Shown here in pieces: positions 25,068-33,187 of a stretch of DNA of 64,000 nt (position 1 is the first letter of the stretch; every line of letters starts with the position of its first letter). The position numbers were made by a program, and so were the translations under genes. The stretch is from Kibdelosporangium sp040675465 (GTDB lineage Bacteria; Actinomycetota; Actinomycetes; Mycobacteriales; Pseudonocardiaceae). The stretch is taken from NCBI RefSeq assembly GCF_040675465.1, contig NZ_JBFAPA010000018.1, positions 218,927 to 282,926 on the forward strand, read 5' to 3'. The notes beneath the pieces are model-generated. The model ran no database searches. It was given only the letters and a program-made list of their open reading frames with translations, and was not told the origin of the DNA.

Positions 25068-25628
25068 TCAGTCCGGAAAGGCCTCGGCCCACGGTTCCGG
25101 GTCCAGCTGAGCGGCATTGATCACGCCGGACAGCAGCCGGTACCAGCCACAGCAGATCACCGCCTCCAGAATCACGTCGTCGCCCCAGTGGTTCCGTAGC
25201 ACTGCCAGGGTTTTGTCGCTGATACTGCAGGTGTCGTGCAGTTCGTCGGCAAGCTGCAGTACCGCGCTGTCGAGTTCGTCCCACACCGGGTCCTCCGGTG
25301 AACCCGTTGCGGTGGAACGGATCTGCGCCTCGGTCAGCTGGACGTGCGGCCGGGCGAACGCGGTGATGTGCACGCCCCACTCGTAACCGGCGCGGCAGCG
25401 GGCGGTCGTGCGCGCGATGAGCAGCTCACGATGACGCACAGGCAGTTGTGGGTGGCCCAGCAAACCGGCGCCGAGCGGGCGCATCCGGGACGCCAGTTCC
25501 GGATGGATCTCCAGCAACCGGAACAGCGCCAGTGGCTCGATATCGCCTACCCCGGGCGGCATCCACTTGCGCAGACGCTCCTCGGTCGCGGCGTCGTAAG
25601 GCGGTGCCAGCGGGGTGATACGGGCCAT
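25068..25628 (-). CDS. Carboxymuconolactone decarboxylase-family protein
   Basis: 186 residues of the CMD superfamily (Leu-Pro-Val-Arg-His-Arg-Glu-Leu-Leu-Ile-Ala-Arg-Thr near 65-78 followed by Tyr-Glu-Trp-Gly-Val-His, lacking the AhpD Cys pair). ATG 25628 has GAGGGAGG upstream; a longer frame to 25691 overlaps the operator and is rejected. Divergent from the HxlR gene with a palindrome between them. Confidence 0.82.
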   Translation of the reverse strand: MARITPLAPPYDAATEERLRKWMPPGVGDIEPLALFRLLEIHPELASRMRPLGAGLLGHPQLPVRHRELLIARTTARCRAGYEWGVHITAFARPHVQLTEAQIRSTATGSPEDPVWDELDSAVLQLADELHDTCSISDKTLAVLRNHWGDDVILEAVICCGWYRLLSGVINAAQLDPEPWAEAFPD

Positions 25629-25670
25629 GATGAGCCTCCCTCTGCTTCGGATTCCGTAGCAGACGCTACT

Positions 25671-25687
25671 GCTACGATTTTCGTAGC
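25671..25687. promoter_or_regulatory. Operator palindrome between CMD and HxlR genes
   Basis: GCTACGA-TTT-TCGTAGC is a perfect 7-bp inverted repeat; a further half-site CCGTAGC lies at 25654-25660 and GCTACT near 25665. It sits in the 74-base divergent promoter region, ending 15 bases before the HxlR start, as expected for the HxlR binding site. Confidence 0.65.
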
Positions 25688-25702
25688 GCAAGGAGGTGGG
25701 CG

Positions 25703-25987
25703 ATGGACGCGCGCGCTCACGGCCGCAAGGTGGCGCGGCTGTTCGAGCTGCTCGGCAAACGCTGGCAGCTGCGGATCATCTGGGAGCTGCGCGAGGACCC
25801 GGCGACGTTCCGCGAGCTGCGAGGACGGTGCGACGAGATCTCGCCGAGCGTGCTCGCCGCCCGGCTGGCCGAACTGCGCGAAGCCGGGATCGTCGAGCAC
25901 CGTGACGGCTACCGGCTCACCAAGGCCGGCGCCGAGCTGATCGAGGTGTACCAGCCGGTCTCGGCATGGGTCGGCCGCTGGTTCTGA
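25703..25987 (+). CDS. HxlR-family winged-helix regulator
   Basis: 94 residues, a minimal HxlR domain: Leu-Leu-Gly-Lys-Arg-Trp-Gln-Leu-Arg-Ile-Ile-Trp-Glu-Leu at 17-30 and recognition helix Ser-Pro-Ser-Val-Leu-Ala-Ala-Arg-Leu near 48-56. It lacks the N-terminal Cys typical of redox-sensing HxlR proteins. AAGGAGG precedes the ATG. Likely represses itself and the divergent CMD gene through the palindrome between them. Confidence 0.85.
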   Translation: MDARAHGRKVARLFELLGKRWQLRIIWELREDPATFRELRGRCDEISPSVLAARLAELREAGIVEHRDGYRLTKAGAELIEVYQPVSAWVGRWF

Positions 25988-26007
25988 TCGGGACTACCGT
26001 GTCCGGT

Positions 26008-26871
26008 GTGCGAGTAGCGACCTGGAACGTCAACTCCATCAAGCAACGGGTGCCCCGCTTCCTGCCATGGCTCGACGAGCGGCAGCCCGATGTCGTGTGC
26101 CTGCAGGAGACCAAGCTCGCCGACGACGCCTTCACCGCGTTGCTCGGCGATGAGCTGGCCAAACGGGACTACGCCGTCGCGCTGCACGGTGAGGTGCAGT
26201 GGAACGGCGTCGCGATCCTGTCCAAGGTCGGGCTGGACGACGTCGTGGTGGGCGTGGCCGGCGCGCCCGGGTTCCCGCACCAGGAGGCCCGCGCGGTGGC
26301 CGCGACCTGCGGCGGGATCCGTGTGCACTCGTTGTACGTGCCCAACGGCCGTGTCCCGGACTCCGACCACTACCAGTACAAACTGGCGTGGCTGGCGGCG
26401 TTGCGCGAGGTCGTGCGGACCGGTCCGGCGGACGCGATCGTCTGCGGTGACATGAACATCGCGCCCGCGGACCAGGACGTGTTCGACCCGGACGCCTACA
26501 TCGGACAGACCCACGTCACCGCCCCCGAACGCGCCGCCCTGGCCGAGCTGCAAGCACTCGGCCTGCACGACGTGGTCCGCGAGAAGTGGCCTGACAAGCG
26601 CATCTTCACCTACTGGGACTACCGGGCCGGGATGTTCCACCAGGACCTCGGCATGCGCATCGACCTGATGCTGGCCAGCGAACCCGTTGCCGGGCGGGTT
26701 CAGGCCGCATGGGTGGATCGCCAGGCGCGCAAGGGAACCGGGCCCAGTGACCACGCGCCGGTGATCCTGGATCTCGACGAGGCGCCGGACGGGGACATCG
26801 GGCCGGTCGTCCCGCCGCCGTCCGCCCGAGCGCCCAAACGAGGGTCGAAGAAGCTGCCTCAGGCCAAGTAG
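26008..26871 (+). CDS. xthA: Exodeoxyribonuclease III
   Basis: About 287 residues of the ExoIII/AP-endonuclease family. Catalytic residues are visible: Asn7 and Asn-Ser-Ile in Thr-Trp-Asn-Val-Asn-Ser-Ile, Glu in Gln-Glu-Thr-Lys near 34, Tyr-Val-Pro-Asn-Gly near 111, Gly-Asp-Met-Asn-Ile-Ala near 148, and Ser-Asp-His-Ala-Pro near 248. Repairs abasic sites. GTG 26008 gives the standard N-terminus and has TACCGT seven bases before it; GTG 25999 is the alternative. The last 30 residues are a basic Pro-rich tail. Confidence 0.92.
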   Translation: MRVATWNVNSIKQRVPRFLPWLDERQPDVVCLQETKLADDAFTALLGDELAKRDYAVALHGEVQWNGVAILSKVGLDDVVVGVAGAPGFPHQEARAVAATCGGIRVHSLYVPNGRVPDSDHYQYKLAWLAALREVVRTGPADAIVCGDMNIAPADQDVFDPDAYIGQTHVTAPERAALAELQALGLHDVVREKWPDKRIFTYWDYRAGMFHQDLGMRIDLMLASEPVAGRVQAAWVDRQARKGTGPSDHAPVILDLDEAPDGDIGPVVPPPSARAPKRGSKKLPQAK

Positions 26872-26872
26872 C

Positions 26873-27538
26873 TCAGTACGCCACGCCGAGTACCCGGCCG
26901 ATCGTGCCGGGCCGGTCGAGCGCGGCCAGCATCAGGTGAGCGACGTCGGCTCGCGAGATTTTCGTGCCACCGAACAGGTTCTGGTCGAACGCGGTCCGGT
27001 AGTCGCCGGTCAGCGGTCTGTCGACGAGCTGCGGCGGGCGCACGACCGTCCACTCCAGACCGCTGTCGCGCAGGGAGTCCTCCATCATGGCCAGGTCCTG
27101 GTAGTGCTTGCGGAGGATCACGCTGATCATCGGACTGAGCAGGTGACGCATCCAGAACCCGTCGCCGGGGTCGTGTTTCGGCGGATGCGGCCGCCCTGGC
27201 GAGGGGAACGTGCCGACCGGAGCCGCGCTGACCACGACGATCCGCCTGACATCCGCGGCTTTCATGGCCCGGATGATCTTCTGCGTGCCCAGCGCGGTGA
27301 TCCCCGCATCGGCTCGCGATCGGGGACCGAGTCCGGACAGGACGGCGTCCGCACCGGCGAGCGCGGGCGTCAGGTCATCGACGGAAGCTGTTGCCAGGTC
27401 ACCGGTCACGGTGTGGACGTCGGCGGAAACCTTGGCGGGGTTGCGGACCACGGCGGTGACGTCGTGCCCGGCGGCGAGCGCCTGGTCGAGCAGGTGCCGG
27501 CCGATGCCGCCGGTCGCGGCGAAGATCGTGAGTTTCAT
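26873..27538 (-). CDS. NAD(P)H-binding SDR-type protein
   Basis: 221 residues with an N-terminal Rossmann motif (Ala-Ala-Thr-Gly-Gly-Ile-Gly-Arg near 7-14), Gly-Leu-Gly-Pro-Arg near 70 and Val-Val-Val-Ser-Ala-Ala-Pro near 98: an atypical/extended SDR of the NmrA/YwnB type without the Tyr-x3-Lys catalytic pair. Its start overlaps the stop of the next gene upstream by four bases, so both belong to one operon driven by the ECF promoter in front of the NmrA gene. Likely a redox-sensing or quinone-type reductase. Confidence 0.82.
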   Translation of the reverse strand: MKLTIFAATGGIGRHLLDQALAAGHDVTAVVRNPAKVSADVHTVTGDLATASVDDLTPALAGADAVLSGLGPRSRADAGITALGTQKIIRAMKAADVRRIVVVSAAPVGTFPSPGRPHPPKHDPGDGFWMRHLLSPMISVILRKHYQDLAMMEDSLRDSGLEWTVVRPPQLVDRPLTGDYRTAFDQNLFGGTKISRADVAHLMLAALDRPGTIGRVLGVAY

Positions 27539-28347
27539 CGCTGGAACGCGTCCTTGTGGTCGATGGTCCACTGGGCGAACGAGCGGGCCGGGCGGCCCAG
27601 GATTCGCGGGATCGAGTCGGTGACCACCGCGGGCGTGCCAACGGAGTTCGCGTACAACGACATCAGCGCGTCGGCGAACCCACGCGGAAAACCGCGCGAC
27701 ACCATGCCCTCGGCGAACGCCTCCGCCGGAACCTCCTTGTACCGCAAGGACCGGCCGAGCGTGGCGCCCATCATGGCGATCGACTCGGCCTGGGTGAGCG
27801 ACATCGGGCCGGTGAGGTCCACCTTCCGGCCGAGCAGGTCGTCCGTGAGCAGGGCATGCGCGGCGACAGCGGCGACATCGCGTTCGTCCACCGGCGCCCA
27901 CGTCGCCTCCGCGTAGGGGCCGCGGACGACGTCGCCGTCGCGGATCTGACCGGCCCACATGCCCAGGGCGTTGCACGCGAACATGGTGGGCCGCAACGAC
28001 ACCCACTCCACGCCGCTCTCCGTCGCCAGCAGTTCGGCTTCCCGGTTGAGGTCACCGCGGAACCTGGACGGCTGCACCTCGTCGTCGGCGTTGATCGCGG
28101 ACAGCGCCACGATCCGCCGCACCCCAGCGGCGACCGCCTGCGCGACGAACTGGCTCATCAACGAGCCCAGCGGTCGCGAGTTGAGGAACACACTGGTGAC
28201 ACCGTGGAGATCGCCGCTGAGCTGGACCTCGGGCGGGAAGCCAGGCGCCAGGTCGCGGGTCATGGCCCGGACTTCGGCGCCTTGCTGGACCAGCGCCTCG
28301 ACAAGGGGCCGTCCGACGTTTCCGGTCGCTCCGGTAATCAGCATCAT
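27535..28347 (-). CDS. NmrA/SDR-family NAD(P)-binding protein, ECF target
   Basis: 270 residues: Rossmann motif Gly-Ala-Thr-Gly-Asn-Val-Gly-Arg near 6-13, then an NmrA-like fold. The stretch after the third strand is shorter than usual. Belongs to the epimerase/oxidoreductase classes that accompany ECF41-type sigma factors. Start at ATG 28347 lies eight bases after a CGTC -10 element, so translation probably begins at or very near the transcript 5' end; there is no ribosome binding site. Confidence 0.83.
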   Translation of the reverse strand: MMLITGATGNVGRPLVEALVQQGAEVRAMTRDLAPGFPPEVQLSGDLHGVTSVFLNSRPLGSLMSQFVAQAVAAGVRRIVALSAINADDEVQPSRFRGDLNREAELLATESGVEWVSLRPTMFACNALGMWAGQIRDGDVVRGPYAEATWAPVDERDVAAVAAHALLTDDLLGRKVDLTGPMSLTQAESIAMMGATLGRSLRYKEVPAEAFAEGMVSRGFPRGFADALMSLYANSVGTPAVVTDSIPRILGRPARSFAQWTIDHKDAFQR

Positions 28348-28355
28348 GCAGACAC

Positions 28356-28382
28356 GACGAGACAGGGCTCCGGAAAGTGACC
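28356..28382 (-). promoter_or_regulatory. ECF41-type promoter of the NmrA-SDR operon
   Basis: On the minus strand GGTCACT, exactly 16 bases, CGTC, then eight bases to the ATG at 28347. Same geometry as the promoters at 16299 and 28384. Confidence 0.72.
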
Positions 28383-28383
28383 G

Positions 28384-28410
28384 CGTCACTTTTCGATGGG
28401 GTGAATCGTC
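28384..28410 (+). promoter_or_regulatory. ECF41-type promoter of the sigma gene itself
   Basis: CGTCACT, exactly 16 bases, CGTC, then eight bases to the GTG at 28419. It lies face-to-face with the promoter of the NmrA operon (adjacent -35 elements, one base apart), so one sigma factor could fire both ways. Confidence 0.72.
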
Positions 28411-28418
28411 GTATCCAT

Positions 28419-29267
28419 GTGAGTGAAATCGCGGACGTGTGGCGGACAAGCCACGCCTACCTGGTCGACGTCGCCTTCCGGATGCTCGGCGACATCGGCG
28501 AGGCCGAGGACGTCGTGCAGGAGGCGTTCGCCCGGCTCGCCCGGACCCAGCCGGGCGAGATCGAGGACGAACGCGGCTGGCTGACCGTGGTCACCGGCCG
28601 GTTGTGCCTGGACCACATCAAATCCGCGCGTGTCCGGCGCGAGCAGGCCCAGGACGATCTCGAAACCCTGCCGCAGCCCGCGGCACCCGATCCGGCCGAT
28701 CGGGTCACACTCGCCGACAGCGTCCGGACGGCGTTGTTCGTCGTCCTGGAGCGGCTCAGTCCGGCCGAGCGGGTCGCTTTCGTCCTGCATGACGTGTTCC
28801 AGCTGCCGTTCGAGGCGATCGCGGAGACGCTGGGCCGGCCGGTGCCCACCTGCCGCCAGCTGGCCCGCCGGGCCCGGCAGAAGATCGCCGAAACACCTGG
28901 TCGTGTACACGAAGTCGCTCCGGCGGAGCACCGCCTGGTCACCGAGCGCTTCATCACCGCGTGTTCGACCGGAGATCTCGCCACCCTCACCGCCGTACTT
29001 CACCCGGATGTGTGGGGATTGGCGGAGTTCGTCGAAGGCTCCCCGTTCCCCGCGCAACGGACCCACGGCCGCGACCAAGTGGTGCGCGCGCTCATGCACT
29101 ACTACGACGGCACGACCATGGTGTCCGACGCGCCTACCGTGCTCGCGTACGTGGGCCGCGAGCTGTTCGCGATCCTCACGCTGACCATCGAGAACGACCG
29201 GATCGTCAAGCTGCACGCCATCGTGGACCCGCACGCCCGGTTCTCCGTCCACAATGGACAGTCGTGA
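28419..29267 (+). CDS. ECF sigma factor (ECF41/SigJ-like) with SnoaL-like domain
   Basis: 282 residues from the GTG at 28419: sigma region 2 (Gly-Glu-Ala-Glu-Asp-Val-Val-Gln-Glu-Ala-Phe near 26-36), region 4 (Leu-Pro-Phe-Glu-Ala-Ile-Ala-Glu-Thr-Leu-Gly near 126), then a SnoaL/NTF2-like domain. The C-terminal Asn-Pro-Asp-Lys-Leu of classical ECF41 is absent (Val-Asp-Pro-His-Ala-Arg-Phe instead), so it is a variant or a neighbouring group such as ECF56. The GTG is chosen because the promoter at 28384 would start the message there; the earlier GTG at 28377 lies inside the promoters. Probably self-activating and controlling the divergent SDR pair. Confidence 0.87.
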   Translation: MSEIADVWRTSHAYLVDVAFRMLGDIGEAEDVVQEAFARLARTQPGEIEDERGWLTVVTGRLCLDHIKSARVRREQAQDDLETLPQPAAPDPADRVTLADSVRTALFVVLERLSPAERVAFVLHDVFQLPFEAIAETLGRPVPTCRQLARRARQKIAETPGRVHEVAPAEHRLVTERFITACSTGDLATLTAVLHPDVWGLAEFVEGSPFPAQRTHGRDQVVRALMHYYDGTTMVSDAPTVLAYVGRELFAILTLTIENDRIVKLHAIVDPHARFSVHNGQS

Positions 29268-29286
29268 TCTTCGCTACCGTGGCAGG

Positions 29287-30024
29287 GTGAGCGAGCTGTA
29301 CGACGAGATCGGCGTGGGCTACTCGACGGCCCGCCGGACCGATCCACGGTGGATGGCCGCGATCGTCACCGCGCTGGGGGACGCGAGGACCGTGCTGGAC
29401 GTCGGCGCGGGAACCGGGTCGTACGAGCCGGAAGATCGTGCGGTGTACGCGGTGGAACCCGCCGCGGAGATGATCCGGCAGCGTGCTCCGGACGCGCCGC
29501 CGGTCGTGCGGGCAGTGGCAGAATCGTTGCCCATCCGGACCGGCGCGGTGGACGCGGCACTGGCCGTGCTCACAGTCCATCACTGGAGTCATTGGCGGCA
29601 GGGAATTGCCGAGTTGCGCCGAGTCTCGCGCCGGCAGGTCGTGCTCGCCTATGACACCCAGTTGCACGCCGACTACTGGTTCGTACGCGAGTACGTACCC
29701 GAGATCGCCGCCCTCGAGCTGAGCCGGCCGTCCGCGACCGAAATCGCCGCTGAGCTGGGCGCGCACACGGTGACACCGTTGCTGTTGCCGTGGGACTTCA
29801 CAGACGGCGTTTTCCCCGCGTACTGGCGCCGCCCGGCGGCTTATCTGGCTCCAGAGGCCCGGCACACCTGCTCGGCGTTGGCCCAGGCGCCTCCAGAGGC
29901 GGTTTCCCGCGGGCTCGCCCGGTTGTCGGCGGACATTTCCTCCGGACGATGGCGTGAGCGCCACCGCGACCTGCTGGCGCTGGACGAGTGGGACGCCGGG
30001 TTCCGCTTGATCACCGCGGGGTGA
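29287..30024 (+). CDS. Class I SAM-dependent methyltransferase
   Basis: 245 residues with motif I Leu-Asp-Val-Gly-Ala-Gly-Thr-Gly-Ser-Tyr near 36-45, Ala-Val-Glu-Pro near 55 and Ala-Val-Leu-Thr-Val-His-His-Trp near 92 as in UbiE/Methyltransf_11 proteins. GTG 29287 has TACCGT six bases before it (leaderless); an ATG at 29254 would overlap the sigma gene. Substrate unknown. Confidence 0.82.
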   Translation: MSELYDEIGVGYSTARRTDPRWMAAIVTALGDARTVLDVGAGTGSYEPEDRAVYAVEPAAEMIRQRAPDAPPVVRAVAESLPIRTGAVDAALAVLTVHHWSHWRQGIAELRRVSRRQVVLAYDTQLHADYWFVREYVPEIAALELSRPSATEIAAELGAHTVTPLLLPWDFTDGVFPAYWRRPAAYLAPEARHTCSALAQAPPEAVSRGLARLSADISSGRWRERHRDLLALDEWDAGFRLITAG

Positions 30025-30080
30025 CACCGCGGCCAGAAACGTGTTGTCGCAGGTCAGTGCGAGCCGATACGGTCCGGCAG

Positions 30081-30914
30081 GTGAGCTTGGACGCGCCGGT
30101 CAGGCGCCTGGACGTCGCAGAGCTGCCCAGTTGTGTCGAGCTGGCGGTCAGCCGGGACTGGCTCCCCGAGGAGCACAAGTGGCGCATCCTCTTCGAGGTC
30201 GGGGACGTTTTCGGGGTCGACGCGCCGGACGGTGCCGGGCTGGCCGGGATGGTGGTGCTGACCAGGTTCGGCACCGAGGTCGCCGGGATCGGCATGATGG
30301 TCGTCGCCGAGCGCTACGAACGCCGTGGCCTCGGCGCCCGGCTGATGACACATGCCCTGCAGGAGGCCAAGACCGCGAGCGTCTGGCTGACCGCGACCGA
30401 CTACGGGCGGCCGCTGTACGCCCGCCTGGGCTTCCGCACGATCAGCCACTCCACGCAGTTCTACGGGCGGTTCGAGCGGCGTGCGGTGAAGACCTCCCGC
30501 CCACTGTCCACATCGGACATGTCCGGCATCCTGCGGCTGGACAAGGAGGTTTTCGGCGCGCCGCGCACTGAGCTGCTCAACAGCCTGCCGTCGTACGCCG
30601 ACCAGTTCCGGGTGATCGACGGCCCGGACGGTCCGGCAGGCTTCGCCGCGGCCTGGCCGAACTCGGGCACGACGGTGGTCGGCCCGGTGGTCGCGGCCGA
30701 CCAGGACATGGCGCTGACGTTGATCGCCGAGCTGGGCGGCGACGCACCTGGCACGGTCCGGCTGGACCTGGACCACAGCCGCCCCGATGTACTCGAATGG
30801 GCCGCCGAGCACGGCATGGAGCGTGGTTCGACCACAGAGGTCATGGTCTGGGGCGATCCACTGCCCGGTGACCGGACCCGGCTGTTCAACCCGGTGATGA
30901 TCGCGCTGGGGTAG
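30081..30914 (+). CDS. GNAT-family N-acetyltransferase
   Basis: 277 residues with an N-terminal GNAT domain: the acetyl-CoA loop Arg-Tyr-Glu-Arg-Arg-Gly-Leu-Gly-Ala-Arg-Leu near 77-87 and Leu-Tyr-Ala-Arg-Leu-Gly-Phe near 113-119, then a second GNAT-like half (Eis/tandem type) lacking a clear acetyl-CoA loop. TACGGT seven bases before the GTG supports this start. Substrate unknown. Confidence 0.82.
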   Translation: MSLDAPVRRLDVAELPSCVELAVSRDWLPEEHKWRILFEVGDVFGVDAPDGAGLAGMVVLTRFGTEVAGIGMMVVAERYERRGLGARLMTHALQEAKTASVWLTATDYGRPLYARLGFRTISHSTQFYGRFERRAVKTSRPLSTSDMSGILRLDKEVFGAPRTELLNSLPSYADQFRVIDGPDGPAGFAAAWPNSGTTVVGPVVAADQDMALTLIAELGGDAPGTVRLDLDHSRPDVLEWAAEHGMERGSTTEVMVWGDPLPGDRTRLFNPVMIALG

Positions 30915-31014
30915 CGTTGGGTGACGGCGGTGACACGACACGCCGAACATAGGGCTTCCACCAGGATCAAGACCGCCCTGATCCGGGCAAAACGCCCAGT
31001 TCAAGTTTGAGCAT

Positions 31015-31030
31015 TCGAACACTTGTCGGA
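31015..31030 (+). promoter_or_regulatory. LexA-like (SOS) box upstream of the topoisomerase genes
   Basis: TCGAAC-ACTT-GTCGGA has a perfect left half and four of six matches in the right half of the actinobacterial SOS box TCGAAC-N4-GTTCGA. It would overlap the -35 of a promoter whose -10 is TAGGCT at 31040-31045. Confidence 0.3.
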
Positions 31031-31109
31031 GGGGCCGGATAGGCTTCCAGTACCGTGGGTCGCTGATTCGACCCCAACACCCGAGCACCGATCTGGGGAG
31101 AGCGACCCT

Positions 31110-33161
31110 GTGACAGCCGACACCATCTACGGGGCCGACGACCTGACGCACCTGGAGGGGCTGGAGGCCGTCCGCAAGCGACCCGGTATGTACATCGGGT
31201 CCACCGACAGCCGGGGCATCATCCACCTCTTCACCGAGATCGTCGACAACTCCACCGATGAGGGCGTCGCCGGCTTCGCCACGCGCGTCGTGGTGACGCT
31301 GCACTTGGACGGCAGCGTCCAGGTGGACGACGACGGCCGCGGCATCCCGACCGGCGTGCACGCCAAGTCCGGGCTGTCGGGTGTCGAGCTGGTGCTCACC
31401 CGCCTGCACGCGGGCGGCAAGTTCGGCGGCTCCGGGTACAAGACCTCCGGCGGTCTGCACGGGGTGGGCGCGTCCGCGGTGAACGCGCTCTCGCACCGGT
31501 TCGACGTGACCGTCAAGCGCGAGGGCAAGGTCCACCAGATGTCCTTCGCCCAGGGCGTGCCCGCGGTGTTCGACGGGCCGGGCCCGAAAGCCAAGCACGT
31601 CAAGCAGTCCGGCCTGCAGGTGGTCGGCCGGATGAAGCGCGGCGAGGCGACCGGCACCTCGATCCGGTACTGGTACGACTCGCGCTACTTCGAGAACGGC
31701 GCCGCGCTGGACGTCGAGGCCGTGCGCGCCAAGCTGCGCAACACCGCCTTCCTGGTGCCCGGCGTGACGTACGTGCTGCGGCGCGCGACCGAGGACGCCA
31801 TCGAAGAGGAGACCTTCCACTACCCGCACGGGCTGTCCGACATGGTCGAGTTCCTCTCGCCGGACAGCGAGAAACCGGTCTCCGGCACGATCCTGATCAA
31901 CGGAACCGGTACCTACCAGGAGAACGCGGCCGACGAGAACGGCGTGATGCGGTCCAAAGTGGAGCGTCAGGCCGAGGTCGAGGTGGCGCTGCGCTGGGGC
32001 ACCGGCTACGAGCGGATCGTGGAGTGCTTCACCAACACCATCCGCAACGTGCACGGCGGCACGCACCGCAAGGGCTTCGAGCGTGCGGCGCTGAAGTCGT
32101 TGCAGGAGGCCATTTCCAAGACGCGTGGGCTGCTCAAGCCCAAGGAGGACCTGCCGCAGCTGGACGACGTGCTGGAAGGCATGACCGCGGTCATCCACGT
32201 GCGCATCCCCGAGCCGCAGTTCACCTCGCAGACCAAGGACGAGCTGTCCACCGCCGGGATCACGAAGGTGATCCAGGGCATCGTCGACAGCCACATCAAG
32301 GCGTGGACCGAGGACCGCAAGACCAAGGCGGAAGCCAAGGTCGTGCTGCAGAAGATCGTCGACGCGGCCCGCGTCCGGCTGACCCAGAAGCAGCAGAAGG
32401 ACGCCGCCCGCCGCAAGACCGCGCTCGAGGGCGCGGCCATGCCGCCCAAGCTGGTCGACTGCCGCACCACCGGCGTGTCCCGCTCGGAGCTGTTCCTGGT
32501 CGAGGGCGACAGCGCGCTCGGATCGGCCCGGATGGCCCGCGTGTCGGAGTACCAGGCGCTGCTTCCGTTGCGCGGCAAGATCCTGAACGTGCAGAAGGCC
32601 TCGCTGGCCGACACCCTGCGCAACGCGGAGATCGCGTCGATCGTGCAGGTGCTCGGCGCGGGCACCGGGCGCACGTTCGACCTGACGACCATGCGCTACG
32701 GCCGCGTGATCCTGATGGCGGACGCGGATGTCGACGGCTCGCATATCCGGACGCTGCTGATCACGTTGTTCGCCAAGTACATGCGGCCGGTGATCGAGGA
32801 CGGCCGGCTGTACGCGGCCATGCCGCCGCTGCACAAGGTGACCACCAAGGGCCGCAACTCGGAGACCCGGTTCACCTACACCCAGCAGGAGATGGAGACG
32901 CTCGTCGCCCAGCTGGAGAAGGCGGGCAAGCAGGTCGTCACCCCCGTGCCGCGGTTCAAGGGCCTTGGCGAGATGGACGCGGACGAGCTGTGGGAGACCA
33001 CGATGAACCCCGCGACGCGGTCGGTCCGCCGGATCACCCTCGACGACGCGGACGCCGCCGAAGAGGCCCTGGAACTGCTGATGGGCGAGAAGGTCGAACC
33101 GCGCCGCAACTGGCTGGTCGAGTCGTCCAGCCGGGTGGACCGCGAAGCCATCGACGTCTAG
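31110..33161 (+). CDS. Type IIA DNA topoisomerase subunit B (ParE-type)
   Basis: 683-residue ATPase subunit of a gyrase/topoisomerase IV. GHKL motifs: Asp-Asn-Ser-Thr-Asp-Glu near 48, Asp-Asp-Asp-Gly-Arg-Gly-Ile-Pro near 72, Gly-Leu-His-Gly-Val-Gly near 116; TOPRIM Glu-Gly-Asp-Ser-Ala near 465 and Asp-Ala-Asp-Val-Asp-Gly-Ser-His near 541. Pairs with the subunit A gene 26 bases downstream. Located away from dnaA/gyrBA so far as can be seen, and like the second actinobacterial pair of Streptomyces (parE/parC), it is probably the decatenase rather than the main gyrase. GTG 31110 has GGGGAG upstream. A LexA-like box precedes the transcript. Confidence 0.92.
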   Translation: MTADTIYGADDLTHLEGLEAVRKRPGMYIGSTDSRGIIHLFTEIVDNSTDEGVAGFATRVVVTLHLDGSVQVDDDGRGIPTGVHAKSGLSGVELVLTRLHAGGKFGGSGYKTSGGLHGVGASAVNALSHRFDVTVKREGKVHQMSFAQGVPAVFDGPGPKAKHVKQSGLQVVGRMKRGEATGTSIRYWYDSRYFENGAALDVEAVRAKLRNTAFLVPGVTYVLRRATEDAIEEETFHYPHGLSDMVEFLSPDSEKPVSGTILINGTGTYQENAADENGVMRSKVERQAEVEVALRWGTGYERIVECFTNTIRNVHGGTHRKGFERAALKSLQEAISKTRGLLKPKEDLPQLDDVLEGMTAVIHVRIPEPQFTSQTKDELSTAGITKVIQGIVDSHIKAWTEDRKTKAEAKVVLQKIVDAARVRLTQKQQKDAARRKTALEGAAMPPKLVDCRTTGVSRSELFLVEGDSALGSARMARVSEYQALLPLRGKILNVQKASLADTLRNAEIASIVQVLGAGTGRTFDLTTMRYGRVILMADADVDGSHIRTLLITLFAKYMRPVIEDGRLYAAMPPLHKVTTKGRNSETRFTYTQQEMETLVAQLEKAGKQVVTPVPRFKGLGEMDADELWETTMNPATRSVRRITLDDADAAEEALELLMGEKVEPRRNWLVESSSRVDREAIDV

Positions 33162-33187
33162 AGACGCAACAGAGAGAGTTCTGAGCA

